Below are positions 1-8,100 of a stretch of DNA of 64,000 bases, piece after piece. The notes below the pieces were generated by a model that saw only the letters and a list, made by a program, of their open reading frames with translations, searched no databases and was not told the DNA's origin. Every line of letters begins with the position of its first letter. Within the stretch, counting starts at the first letter, position 1. The translations under genes were made by a program, and so were the position numbers. Source of the stretch: Pedobacter nanyangensis (GTDB lineage Bacteria; Bacteroidota; Bacteroidia; Sphingobacteriales; Sphingobacteriaceae); contig NZ_QMHO01000001.1 of NCBI RefSeq assembly GCF_003313505.1, positions 496,001-560,000 of the forward strand, written 5' to 3'.

Positions 1-14
1 TAAATTAAAAGATT

Positions 15-34
15 AAAAAGCGTTAGGCTTTTTT
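15..34 (+). terminator. weak hairpin with T-tract
   Basis: A 7-base stem (AAAAAGC / GCTTTTT) with a 5-base loop runs into a short T-run. It probably ends a gene lying left of the window. The rest of 1-149 holds no gene I can support. Confidence 0.4.
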
Positions 35-149
35 ACTGTCGATAAAAATAGCAATTTTTGTACCGCAATAAATAAAGTTGGCAGTTTTTAGTTTGCGGTT
101 GACAACGTTCCAACCTCCTAACTTTTTCAACGTTCCAACAAATTAAAGA

Positions 150-1373
150 ATGAATAAAAAGAAAATCATCAACGACCCCGTTTACGGTTTCATTACCATA
201 CCCTCGGAACTTGTTTTTGACCTCATTTCGCATCCCTACTTTCAGCGCTTAAGGTATATTAAGCAGTTGGCCATGACGCATATTGTTTATCCAGGGGCAT
301 TGAACACCAGATTTCACCATGCCCTAGGAGCGATGCACCTGATGAGCCTGGCACTTGAAGTGCTCAAAAGTAAGGGACATGACATTAGCCCCGACGAAGA
401 AGAGGCAGCAAACATTGCTATTTTATTGCACGATATTGGCCATGGCCCTTTTTCGCACGCCTTAGAGCACACTTTGGCCCAGGGAATTAAGCACGAAGAC
501 ATCTCGTTGTTGATGATGAACAAGCTGAATGAACAATTTGGCGGACGGTTAAATAAGGCCATCAGCATATTTAAAGGGCAATACCCACGGAAATTTTTCT
601 GCCAGCTCATTTCCGGGCAGGTTGATCTTGACCGGATGGATTATCTTAACCGCGACAGTTTTTACACCGGGGTAAGCGAGGGAGTAATTAGTTTTGACCG
701 CATCATCAAAATGTTTAATGTGGTTGATGACCAATTGGTGGTAGAGGAGAAAGGAATTTATTCCGTAGAAAAATTTTTGATAGCCCGAAGATTGATGTAC
801 TGGCAGGTGTATCTCCATAAAACCGTAATTGCCGGAGAACAGCTTCTGGTGAAGATTTTGGAAAGGGCCAAAGCGCTTACCTCAAGGGGGCAGGTACTTT
901 TTGCTACGCCCGCACTTCAGCATTTCCTTCAGAATGATGTTAGCAGCGCTAATTTTTTTGAGGAAGACCTCCATTTGGCACAATTTGCGAAACTGGATGA
1001 TCAGGATATTTATGCCTCTATCAAGGTTTGGGCCGATAATGACGATCACATCCTGGCCAAGTTATGCAGAATGCTTAGCGCCCGCCAGCTTTACAAGGTT
1101 GAAATTAGCAACGAACCGCCAGATCCGGAAAGAGTAGAAAAATTAGCGCTTAGAACCGCCCAGGCTTTGGATGTAGGAGAAGATGATCTTTCATACTTTG
1201 TTTTTACAGATACTATTACCAATAGGGCTTATAACGCCGAGAGCAGCAATATTAACATTTTAATGAAAAATGGGACACTGTCTGATATCGCAAAAGCCTC
1301 AGATTTGTCTAATTTAGAATCATTGGATAGAACGGTTAAAAAATATATACTGTGCTACGTAAGAGATATTTAG
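150..1373 (+). CDS. HD-domain phosphohydrolase (dNTPase/SAMHD1-like)
   Basis: Probable metal-dependent phosphohydrolase of the HD superfamily, close to the YwfO/dGTPase-like group that removes phosphates from nucleotides; the exact substrate cannot be told from sequence. The 407-residue protein is soluble, with no signal peptide. The metal-binding signature is visible in order: RFHH (54-57), the HD pair H94-D95 inside LLHDIGHGPFSH, H107 and H115, and a late aspartate in GQVDLDRMDYL (D161/D164). The start ATG follows an A-rich leader without Shine-Dalgarno, normal for this phylum. A hairpin at 1386-1413 separates it from lpxD, which has its own promoter, so it is probably transcribed alone. 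Placement next to lipid A genes is seen in related genomes as far as I recall, but gives no firm clue to its job. Confidence 0.85.
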   Translation: MNKKKIINDPVYGFITIPSELVFDLISHPYFQRLRYIKQLAMTHIVYPGALNTRFHHALGAMHLMSLALEVLKSKGHDISPDEEEAANIAILLHDIGHGPFSHALEHTLAQGIKHEDISLLMMNKLNEQFGGRLNKAISIFKGQYPRKFFCQLISGQVDLDRMDYLNRDSFYTGVSEGVISFDRIIKMFNVVDDQLVVEEKGIYSVEKFLIARRLMYWQVYLHKTVIAGEQLLVKILERAKALTSRGQVLFATPALQHFLQNDVSSANFFEEDLHLAQFAKLDDQDIYASIKVWADNDDHILAKLCRMLSARQLYKVEISNEPPDPERVEKLALRTAQALDVGEDDLSYFVFTDTITNRAYNAESSNINILMKNGTLSDIAKASDLSNLESLDRTVKKYILCYVRDI

Positions 1374-1385
1374 CTTTTTTTAACA

Positions 1386-1413
1386 AAATAACGAGCTAAT
1401 TTTCTCGTTATTT
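1386..1413 (+). terminator. hairpin downstream of the HD gene
   Basis: A perfect 10-base stem (AAATAACGAG / CTCGTTATTT) with an 8-base loop starts 12 bases after the HD gene stop codon. Only three T follow, so termination may be weak. Confidence 0.5.
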
Positions 1414-1441
1414 GAACTCATCAATATTGAAGCGTGACAAT

Positions 1442-1471
1442 TTGTTCATATCAATTTAACATTTAACTTTG
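1442..1471 (+). promoter_or_regulatory. promoter of the lpx operon
   Basis: TTG at 1442-1444 (inside TTTG), a 19-base spacer and TAACTTTG at 1464-1471 match the Bacteroidota consensus TTG / TAnnTTTG. The -7 box ends only four bases before the lpxD ATG (1476), so transcription would begin at or within a few bases of the start codon. Confidence 0.7.
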
Positions 1472-1475
1472 TAGG

Positions 1476-2549
1476 ATGCAATTTACTGCCAAGCAGATAG
1501 GCGAATTTTTAAATGGAACCATAGAAGGCGATGAAAACGCTCAAGTGAGTACGCTTTCTAAAATAGAGGATGGCGCTGCTGGCTCCCTTTGCTTTTTATC
1601 CAACCCCAAATACGAGAATTATCTCTATAAAACAGAAGCATCTGTGGTCATTGTTTCCCAAGACTTTGTGCCGGTGCAACCCGTAAAAAGTACCTTGGTT
1701 AAGGTAAAAGACCCTTACAGCGCTTTTTCCGTTTTGTTAGACAAATACAACGAAGTGGTTAACATGAGCCAGGATGAGGTTGGGATACACAATTCATCCT
1801 ATGTCCATCCCTCGGCAAAAATTGGCCAAAATGTATACGTGGGGCCGTTTTGTTGTATTGATAGCAATGTAGAGATTGGAGACAATACCAAAATATATGC
1901 TCAAACCTACATCGGCGCCGATACTAAGGTGGGCACTGATGGGATCATTTTTCCGGGGGTTAAGCTTTATAAGCACACCGTGGTAGGCAATAGGGTAATT
2001 ATCCATGCAAATGCAGTGGTAGGAAGCGATGGCTTTGGCTTTGCGCCTCAAGCTGATGGCTCCTATAATAAAATAGCCCAAATAGGAAATGTGGTGATAG
2101 AAGATGATGTAGAAATTGGTGCAAATACAACTATCGACCGGGCAACAATGGGATCTACCTACGTACGCAAGGGCGTTAAGCTAGATAACCTGATCCAAAT
2201 TGCGCACAACGTTGAGGTAGGCGCAAACTCGGTAGTGGCGGCGCAGAGCGGAATTTCCGGCAGCACCAAATTGGGAGAAAACTCAGTAATTGGTGGGCAG
2301 GTTGGCATTGCTGGACACCTTAATTTGGGCAAAAGAACCCAAGTGGGTGCGCAGGCAGGGATAAATTTTGATACCGAAGAAAACAAGCAATGGCATGGAA
2401 GTCCGGCCCAACCTTTAAAGGAATGGATGCGCTCAACCGTGATATTTAAAAAACTGCCAGAAGTTGACAAAAGAGTAAGAGAACTAGAAGCTAAGATAGC
2501 AGATCTTACTGCTATCATTGAGAAATTGACAACAACACAAACAGGATAA
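1476..2549 (+). CDS. lpxD: UDP-3-O-acylglucosamine N-acyltransferase LpxD
   Basis: Third step of lipid A synthesis: adds the N-linked 3-hydroxyacyl chain to UDP-3-O-acyl-glucosamine, using acyl-ACP, in the cytoplasm. The N-terminal uridine-binding region opens with the family-typical MQFTAKQIGEFLNG; residues about 105-320 form a left-handed beta-helix of hexapeptide repeats (for example VEIGDN, KIGQNV). The motif GSDGFGFA is at 183-190, and the catalytic histidine is expected to be H244 in QIAHNVEVG. The C-terminus is a helical tail with coiled-coil character. At 357 residues it is normal length. Its stop overlaps the lpxC-fabZ start by one base (TAATG), pointing to translational coupling. 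The N-terminus is conserved, so the start codon is secure even though it sits almost on the expected transcription start. Confidence 0.97.
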   Translation: MQFTAKQIGEFLNGTIEGDENAQVSTLSKIEDGAAGSLCFLSNPKYENYLYKTEASVVIVSQDFVPVQPVKSTLVKVKDPYSAFSVLLDKYNEVVNMSQDEVGIHNSSYVHPSAKIGQNVYVGPFCCIDSNVEIGDNTKIYAQTYIGADTKVGTDGIIFPGVKLYKHTVVGNRVIIHANAVVGSDGFGFAPQADGSYNKIAQIGNVVIEDDVEIGANTTIDRATMGSTYVRKGVKLDNLIQIAHNVEVGANSVVAAQSGISGSTKLGENSVIGGQVGIAGHLNLGKRTQVGAQAGINFDTEENKQWHGSPAQPLKEWMRSTVIFKKLPEVDKRVRELEAKIADLTAIIEKLTTTQTG

Positions 2550-3961
2550 TGAACGTTAAGCAAAGAACTATTAAAGGCGAAATCTCGGTTAAAGGCGTTG
2601 GACTTCATACCGGAGCAAATGTAACCTTGACTTTTTGCCCGGCACCAGAAAACCACGGTTTTAAATTTCAGCGTGTGGATTTGCCCGGAGAACCAGTTAT
2701 TGATGCAGACTGTGATAATGTAACCGACACAGCCAGAGGAACCACCATTTCGCAAAACGGCGCTAGCGTTAGTACCGTAGAGCACGTTATGGCTTCCCTG
2801 GTGGGAATGGACCTGGATAACGTTCTGATCAAAGTTAATGGCCCCGAAACACCCATTATGGATGGGAGCTCCATCAAATTTATTGAGGTATTAGAGGAGG
2901 TTGGGGTTGCGTTGCAAAATGCAGATAGAGAGTACTATACCATTCCACATAACATCACCTATGCTGAACCAGAGCGGAGTGTAGAAATTGTAGCGATGCC
3001 GTTGGACGACTACCGCTTTACCTGCATGATTGACTACAACTCCCCAGTGTTGGGCAGCCAGCACGCCGGGATCACCAGTATTGGAGAGTTCAAAAAAGAA
3101 ATCGCTTCTTGCCGTACTTTTTGTTTCCTGCATGAATTAGAATACCAGTTACAACACAATCTTATTAAGGGCGGCGATTTAAACAATGCCATCGTTATTG
3201 TAGATAAGGAAGTTACCCAAGACGAATTGAGGCACCTGGCAAAAATATTCAATAGAGAAGAAATTGACGTTGCGCCACAAGGTATTTTGAACAATATGGA
3301 GCTTCGCTATCAAAATGAACCAGCCCGCCATAAGCTACTGGATATGATTGGTGATCTGGCTTTGGTAGGCGTGCACCTGAAAGGCCATATCATGGCTGCA
3401 AGACCAGGCCATGCCGCTAATGTGGCATTTGCCAAGAAAATTAAAGCCGCAATTAAAAAAGATAAAGGTAAAAAGAAAACAACCGCATACGATGTAAACG
3501 CTAAACCGCTTTTTGATGTGGTGGATATCATGAAGATTTTACCACACAGACAGCCGTTTTTGTTTCTAGACAAAGTGATGGAGCTTTCGAAAACCCACGT
3601 GGTGGGCGTTAAAAACGTGACCATGAACGAAGAGTTTTTCAAAGGCCATTTTCCTGGCGCTCCGGTATTCCCCGGAGTATTGCAGGTAGAAGCCATGGCT
3701 CAAACCGGCGGAATTTTGGTGTTAAGTACCGTTCCTGACCCTGAAAACTACCTTACCTACTTCCTTAAAATCGACAATGTTCGCTTTAGGTCACAGGTAA
3801 CCCCAGGAGACACCATCGTTTTCAGGTGTGATCTGGTAGAGCCTATCCGTAGGGGAATTGCACAAATGAAAGGAGTGGGAATGGTTGGTGATAGAATAGC
3901 CGTGGAAGCCGAAATGATGGCGCAAATAGTTAAAGTAAAAGATAGCGAAACCGCAAAATGA
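2549..3961 (+). CDS. lpxC/fabZ: bifunctional LpxC deacetylase / FabZ dehydratase
   Basis: Fusion of two enzymes that share 3-hydroxyacyl-ACP metabolism. The N-terminal part (about 1-300) is the zinc-dependent UDP-3-O-acyl-GlcNAc deacetylase, the committed step of lipid A synthesis: zinc ligands H79 (STVEH), H261 and D265 (HKLLD), with H288 as the catalytic-region histidine. A lysine-rich linker (about 299-312) leads to a hot-dog fold 3-hydroxyacyl-ACP dehydratase: LPHRQPFLFLD at 331-341 and the active-site stretch GHFPGAPVFPGVLQVEAMAQ with H367 and E381. The fusion is characteristic of Bacteroidota. It starts on the last base of the lpxD stop and overlaps lpxA by four bases (ATGA), so all three are probably translated together. 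Both active sites look complete. Confidence 0.97.
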   Translation: MNVKQRTIKGEISVKGVGLHTGANVTLTFCPAPENHGFKFQRVDLPGEPVIDADCDNVTDTARGTTISQNGASVSTVEHVMASLVGMDLDNVLIKVNGPETPIMDGSSIKFIEVLEEVGVALQNADREYYTIPHNITYAEPERSVEIVAMPLDDYRFTCMIDYNSPVLGSQHAGITSIGEFKKEIASCRTFCFLHELEYQLQHNLIKGGDLNNAIVIVDKEVTQDELRHLAKIFNREEIDVAPQGILNNMELRYQNEPARHKLLDMIGDLALVGVHLKGHIMAARPGHAANVAFAKKIKAAIKKDKGKKKTTAYDVNAKPLFDVVDIMKILPHRQPFLFLDKVMELSKTHVVGVKNVTMNEEFFKGHFPGAPVFPGVLQVEAMAQTGGILVLSTVPDPENYLTYFLKIDNVRFRSQVTPGDTIVFRCDLVEPIRRGIAQMKGVGMVGDRIAVEAEMMAQIVKVKDSETAK

Positions 3962-4743
3962 TACAACCCCTAGCATATATACATCCGCAGGCAAAAATTG
4001 CCGACAACGTAGTCGTAGAACCTTTCGCAGTGATACATAAGGATGTAGAGATTGGAGAAGGCACTTGGATTGGATCCAACGTCGTGATTATGGATGGCGC
4101 CCGAATTGGCAAAAATTGCCGTATTTTTCCAGGCTCGGTCATTTCCGGAATTCCTCAGGACTTAAAATTTGCGGGAGAAATTACCACCGCCGAAATTGGC
4201 GACAACACCACGATTAGGGAATGCGTAACCATTAACAGGGGCACCAAAGATAAATGGCGTACCGTAGTGGGCAGCAACTGCTTGATACAGGCCTACTCAC
4301 ACATCGCCCATGATTGCTACGTAGGAAATAACTGTATATTTTCAAACAGCACCACCCTTGCAGGGCATATTACCATTGGCGATTATGTGGTTTTGGCAGG
4401 CCTGGTGGCTATCCATCAGTTTGTTAAAGTAGGCTCGCATGCTTTTGTTACCGGAGGTTCTTTGGTACGTAAAGATGTTCCACCTTATGTAAAAGCTGCC
4501 CGTGAACCACTTTCCTATGTGGGAATCAACTCCGTAGGGCTGCGCCGCAGAGGATTTTCTTCAGAGCAGATCAATGAAATCCAAGAGATTTATCGTGTAC
4601 TTTTTGTGAAAAACAACAACGTAACCAAAGCATTGGACATGATTGAGGCAGAATTTCAACCTACTGAAATTCGTGACGAGATCGTTGATTTCATCCGCAA
4701 CTCTAACCGCGGCGTAATGAGGGGTTTCGGCTCAGGAAACTAA
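3958..4743 (+). CDS. lpxA: acyl-ACP--UDP-GlcNAc O-acyltransferase LpxA
   Basis: First step of lipid A synthesis: transfers a 3-hydroxyacyl chain from ACP to the 3-OH of UDP-GlcNAc. The protein is a left-handed beta-helix of hexapeptide repeats (about 1-185) followed by a helical C-terminal domain (about 190-261). The catalytic histidine is expected at H118 in the HIAHDC motif; TIRECVTINRGT lies just before it, and the conserved DVPPYV loop is at 173-178. 261 residues is the usual family length. Start overlaps the lpxC-fabZ stop (ATGA), and the ABC ATPase begins five bases after its stop. All early lipid A acylation genes are thus in one operon here. Confidence 0.96.
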   Translation: MIQPLAYIHPQAKIADNVVVEPFAVIHKDVEIGEGTWIGSNVVIMDGARIGKNCRIFPGSVISGIPQDLKFAGEITTAEIGDNTTIRECVTINRGTKDKWRTVVGSNCLIQAYSHIAHDCYVGNNCIFSNSTTLAGHITIGDYVVLAGLVAIHQFVKVGSHAFVTGGSLVRKDVPPYVKAAREPLSYVGINSVGLRRRGFSSEQINEIQEIYRVLFVKNNNVTKALDMIEAEFQPTEIRDEIVDFIRNSNRGVMRGFGSGN

Positions 4744-4748
4744 TAGGC

Positions 4749-5366
4749 ATGCGTATTACCCTTGAGCATTTAGGTAGGAGGTTTAATAAAGAGTGGATCT
4801 TTAGAGAAATCAGCTATACTTTTGCCCAGGGACAGCGATATGCCATCTTGGGCCCAAACGGCTCAGGAAAATCTACCTTATTGAGCGTTCTTTTGGGAAG
4901 CCTGACCCCTTCAGAGGGCAAAATCACCTATGCCGAAGACCAGGAAATCCTCCCGGAGCATATTTTTAGTCATATCAGCCTGGCAGCGCCTTACCTGGAT
5001 TTAGTGGAGGAATTTACCTTACAGGAGACGATAGACTTTCACTTTAAGTTTAAAAACTATCAAAAGGGATTTGATGCAGCCGCAGTACTCGAAATACTCG
5101 CTCTAAGCAAAGCGCAAGATAAACCTTTGAAATATTTTTCCTCTGGGATGAAGCAAAGAACAAAATTGGCCTTGGCGGTATGTGCAGATACACCTATTTT
5201 GGTGCTGGATGAACCCACCTCTAATTTAGATGCCCAGGGAACCGATTGGTATTTAGGCCTGATCGAGAAATGGACCAAGAACAGAATGGTTTTGGTAGGC
5301 TCTAACCAAGCTTATGAGTACGAATTTTGTAAGCATCAGCTCAATATTTTAGATTATAAAAAGTAA
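4749..5366 (+). CDS. ABC transporter ATP-binding protein, lone subunit
   Basis: Single ABC ATPase domain of 205 residues, without a fused or neighbouring permease. Walker A is GPNGSGKST (35-43), the signature is YFSSGMKQR (variant of LSGGQ), and Walker B is LVLDEPTSNLD. The switch region near the C-terminus reads VGSNQ (183-187), where most ABC ATPases have a histidine (for example STHD), so the usual catalytic H-loop histidine appears to be replaced by N186. It is the last gene of the lpx operon, five bases after lpxA, which suggests a role in envelope lipid handling, but the partner membrane protein is not in this window. It could also act outside transport. Confidence 0.85.
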   Translation: MRITLEHLGRRFNKEWIFREISYTFAQGQRYAILGPNGSGKSTLLSVLLGSLTPSEGKITYAEDQEILPEHIFSHISLAAPYLDLVEEFTLQETIDFHFKFKNYQKGFDAAAVLEILALSKAQDKPLKYFSSGMKQRTKLALAVCADTPILVLDEPTSNLDAQGTDWYLGLIEKWTKNRMVLVGSNQAYEYEFCKHQLNILDYKK

Positions 5367-5443
5367 AATTAATATGATAAAAGTGCGCAAAACTGGCTAT
5401 AAACGACTTAAAAGCACTTTAAAAAAATATTTTAAAATCACTA

Positions 5444-5474
5444 TTGTTTAATTAAAAAATAGTCTATACCTTTG
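5444..5474 (+). promoter_or_regulatory. promoter of efp
   Basis: TTG at 5444-5446, a 20-base spacer and TACCTTTG at 5467-5474 match the Bacteroidota promoter consensus well. The leader to the efp ATG would be about 40 bases. Confidence 0.75.
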
Positions 5475-5520
5475 CGGCACGAAATGAGGCCTAAAAGATA
5501 GGCGTAAATTTCAAAAGAAA

Positions 5521-6081
5521 ATGGCAAAAGCATCTGATATTAAAAATGGAAATATTCTTCGCTTCAACGGAGATTTGGTACAGGTAGAAGAGTTTATTCA
5601 CCGTACGCCAGGAAATTTAAGAGCTTTCTATCAGGCAAAAATGCGTAACGTAAAAACTGGTAAACTGGTTGAGTACCGTTTCCGCGTTGATGAAGAGGTA
5701 GAAATTTGCCGTGTAGAAACCAACGATTATCAATATTTGTACGAAGATGGTACTTTCTTGGTAATTATGGACAACACTACATACGAACAATATAACGTAC
5801 CTAAGTTTTTATTTGGCGAAGGTGTTAAGTTCTTAAAAGAAGGAATGAACGTAATTGTAGCTTTCGAAAGCGAAGAACCAATTATGGCTCAATTGCCTCA
5901 AAACGTAGAGTTGGAAATTACCTACACTGAGCCTGCAGTAAAAGGCAATACTTCAACTAACGCACAAAAGTATGCAACGGTTGAAACTGGAGTTGAAATA
6001 CGTGTACCAATGTTCATTAACCAAGGCGATAAAGTTAAGGTTGATACCAGAACAGGGGATTACATCGAAAGAGTAAAATAA
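5521..6081 (+). CDS. efp: translation elongation factor P
   Basis: Relieves ribosome stalling at polyproline stretches by binding between the P and E sites. The three beta-barrel domains are all present in 186 residues: KOW-like domain I (1-65), a central OB domain (66-128) and the C-terminal OB domain with the family signature near ITYTEPAVKGNTS and the ending IDTRTGDYIERVK-like region. The domain I loop that normally carries the modified lysine (PGKG) or arginine reads TPGNLRAF here (29-36), so asparagine N32 stands in the usual modification position. No EpmA, EpmB, EarP or YmfI gene is in the window. Own promoter and a strong terminator make it monocistronic. Confidence 0.96.
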   Translation: MAKASDIKNGNILRFNGDLVQVEEFIHRTPGNLRAFYQAKMRNVKTGKLVEYRFRVDEEVEICRVETNDYQYLYEDGTFLVIMDNTTYEQYNVPKFLFGEGVKFLKEGMNVIVAFESEEPIMAQLPQNVELEITYTEPAVKGNTSTNAQKYATVETGVEIRVPMFINQGDKVKVDTRTGDYIERVK

Positions 6082-6116
6082 ATTTTCATAGTTTAGTTTT
6101 AGGTTTAGGTTGATTG

Positions 6117-6152
6117 TGGCTTCGGAGTGGTTCCCGAAGCCATCTTTTTTTT
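6117..6152 (+). terminator. terminator of efp
   Basis: A perfect 9-base stem (TGGCTTCGG / CCGAAGCCA) with an 8-base loop is followed by a T-rich tract (6143-6152). Confidence 0.9.
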
Positions 6153-6177
6153 ATACCTTAGCCATCAACGTTAACCC

Positions 6178-6202
6178 GTCATTGCGAGGCTCGAAGCAAT
6201 CT
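6178..6202. repeat. candidate dispersed intergenic element
   Basis: The stretch beginning GTCATTGCGAGGC and ending GAAGCAATCT resembles a short repetitive sequence I recall from intergenic regions of many Bacteroidota genomes. Only one copy is in this window, so repetition cannot be shown here. Confidence 0.3.
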
Positions 6203-6272
6203 TTCAGCTATTCACGATAAACTTCTTGCTTCCAAACTTGGATTGAAAAATTAATCGATATTAAACACCACA

Positions 6273-6833
6273 ATGCTTAAAGCTGTCATTAGAAAACAGA
6301 ACTTAAAACGGCGAGCCGAACTTACGGACGAGGATTTTTTGGTGTTGAACCAACTACTTTTGGCGCAATTTAAAACACTCGATTTTTCTGGCATTAACAG
6401 CATCCATGTCTTCTTGCCCATTGTGGAAAAGCGGGAACCTGATACGTTTCTTTTGATTGACTGGTTGCAGGAAAATCATCCAAAAATGAGCATTGTCGTC
6501 TCTCGGTCTAACTTTAATGACCATTCGATGAGCCATCACCCCTATCAAAAAGAGGATTTAAAAGCAAATCACTATCATATTCCCGAGCCACAAACCACCG
6601 AGGTTTTCAAAGGCGAAATAGACATGGTATTGGTGCCATTGCTGGCCTTTGACCAAAGAGGTTACCGCGTAGGTTACGGAAAAGGGTTTTACGATCGCTT
6701 TCTGTCGGAAATTAAAACCAAAAAAGTAGGCATTTCGCTATTTGGTATGCTGCCTGAGGAAATCTCAGATGTACATCAGGACGACATCACGTTAGACATT
6801 TGCATTACGCCAAAACAGATTTACCATTGGTAG
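6273..6833 (+). CDS. 5-formyltetrahydrofolate cyclo-ligase
   Basis: Cytoplasmic ATP-dependent enzyme converting 5-formyl-THF to 5,10-methenyl-THF, returning a storage/inhibitory folate to the one-carbon pool. The 186-residue protein matches the YgfA/MTHFS family in length and carries the basic N-terminal helix RKQNLKRR and the nucleotide-binding loop GYGKGFYDR in the second half (about 135-143), preceded by MVLVPLLAFDQRG. The start ATG is preceded by an A-rich stretch. Stands alone between efp and a small gene. Confidence 0.92.
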   Translation: MLKAVIRKQNLKRRAELTDEDFLVLNQLLLAQFKTLDFSGINSIHVFLPIVEKREPDTFLLIDWLQENHPKMSIVVSRSNFNDHSMSHHPYQKEDLKANHYHIPEPQTTEVFKGEIDMVLVPLLAFDQRGYRVGYGKGFYDRFLSEIKTKKVGISLFGMLPEEISDVHQDDITLDICITPKQIYHW

Positions 6834-6936
6834 GGCCTATTGTCTTTGCGTCCTTTGCGGGTCTTCTTATTCCTTTGCGGTAAAACCCCCAATACGGCGG
6901 ATTAGCTTGAAATAACGAAGCTTTAAATCTTTTTTA

Positions 6937-6944
6937 TACCTTTG
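6937..6944 (+). promoter_or_regulatory. -7 box before the 53-residue gene
   Basis: TACCTTTG fits TAnnTTTG, but no TTG lies at the right distance upstream. If used, it rules out the TTG start at 6942 and supports the ATG at 6966. Confidence 0.4.
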
Positions 6945-6965
6945 AGTTCATTTCTCAACTTTGTT

Positions 6966-7127
6966 ATGGAAAAGGATCTTAGAATAACGACCGCAAAGCA
7001 ATACGAAGAAACGATGATTGCTATTTTTGAAATGCAGGAGCAGGAAGAGCCTTTGACCAAATCGCAACTGGCGGAGATGGAAATTATGATGAAGGCTGCC
7101 CAGCGTTACGAGGACGAAGAGCTTTAA
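6966..7127 (+). CDS. small acidic protein, HigA N-terminal-like
   Basis: Predicted 53-residue soluble, highly charged helical protein. The ATG at 6966 is preferred over an in-frame TTG at 6942, because a -7 promoter box covers 6937-6944. The layout (ITTAKQYEETM..., then acidic LAEMEIMMKAAQRYEDEE) is reminiscent of the helical N-terminus of HigA-type antitoxins, but there is no helix-turn-helix and no toxin gene beside it, so no function is assigned. Its last 44 bases overlap tail-to-tail with the end of hutG on the other strand. Gene reality rests on the promoter box and the sensible reading frame. Confidence 0.55.
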   Translation: MEKDLRITTAKQYEETMIAIFEMQEQEEPLTKSQLAEMEIMMKAAQRYEDEEL

Positions 7128-8100
7128 TGAAATCACTGATCAAGTAGGCCATGGCTTTGCCTGTGGTTGCTTCACTTCTGCCGTCTTTTAATTGCACTGC
7201 ACCTTCGCAGAGATGTAAGTAGCAAAATTCTTTTCGGGCGGTTAATATCAAATTACGGACTTCATTTAGGGAAAAACCCGTAGGGGTGGCTGCACTGGAA
7301 AGCATCCCGATGATGCTGTCCAAATCAATCTCTAGGCCCAAAGGCAATTTTACGCCATTTAAGAGTGTTTGTAGGGCTGATGCGGGTTCTTCTCCGCTGG
7401 ACAGTAAATCGTCGAAATATGCGGCCTTAATGTTGCCATTTGCTGCAATAAAATCCAACTGGGATTCGCCCACATAGTTTTGATGCAAGCCAAAGATCCG
7501 ATACTGCTCCAAAAAGCCATCCATCACTGCCGTACTAAAGCCGTTCCCGCTATGTCTGCCCTCGCCGGGGTCACGCAAATCGGTATGCGCATCAATATTG
7601 AGCACGTTTATTGCTCCTCCTTTTGCTAAAGAGGCCCCTTTAAGAATGGGATAGCAATTGTTGTGCCCTCCCCCAACCACAATAGGGGTTTTTCCCGCTA
7701 GTACAATGGTTTGAATAATGGGAAACACCAAATCATCAATTTCCTTTACTGAATTTCTTAGTACAACAACATCGGTAGAGGAATTTTCTGAAATTTCAAA
7801 CTCGCCTAGTACCAAAACATCTTCGCCCCTTAGGAAAGGGTTTTGTTGCAGGTTTAAAAACGCTTTCAAAGCAGGTTTCCATGCGGTATCTGCGCCACCA
7901 ATTCCATAATTAGCCCTTACGCCAATATCCTCGGGAATGCCTAAAAGCACAAATTTGGCAGAAGATCTTTTCAAAGAAACTGTAGAGATGGCCTTCCGCT
8001 CCCCAAGGCACGCTACCCTTTCGCCAAGCTTGGTTTCTCCCTTGCGGGTATTCACCAGGTTTAGAATGTCGCTTTGCGAAAATATTTTGAAACTAGTCAT
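7084..8100 (-). CDS. hutG: formimidoylglutamase (arginase family)
   Basis: Last step of histidine degradation: splits N-formimidoyl-glutamate to glutamate and formamide. Metal-binding motifs of the ureohydrolase fold are present: GGGHNN (143-148, H146), NIDAHTDLRD (D170, H172, D174) and LEIDLDSI near residue 250, all suited to a two-manganese site. The start chosen (8100) lies inside the hutI tail, giving an 8-base ATGACTAG overlap and 338 residues; an upstream in-frame start at 8115 would add five residues. Translational coupling with hutI and the pathway match make the assignment firm. hutH and hutU are not in the window. Confidence 0.9.
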   Translation of the reverse strand: MTSFKIFSQSDILNLVNTRKGETKLGERVACLGERKAISTVSLKRSSAKFVLLGIPEDIGVRANYGIGGADTAWKPALKAFLNLQQNPFLRGEDVLVLGEFEISENSSTDVVVLRNSVKEIDDLVFPIIQTIVLAGKTPIVVGGGHNNCYPILKGASLAKGGAINVLNIDAHTDLRDPGEGRHSGNGFSTAVMDGFLEQYRIFGLHQNYVGESQLDFIAANGNIKAAYFDDLLSSGEEPASALQTLLNGVKLPLGLEIDLDSIIGMLSSAATPTGFSLNEVRNLILTARKEFCYLHLCEGAVQLKDGRSEATTGKAMAYLISDFIKALRPRNAGQPSS

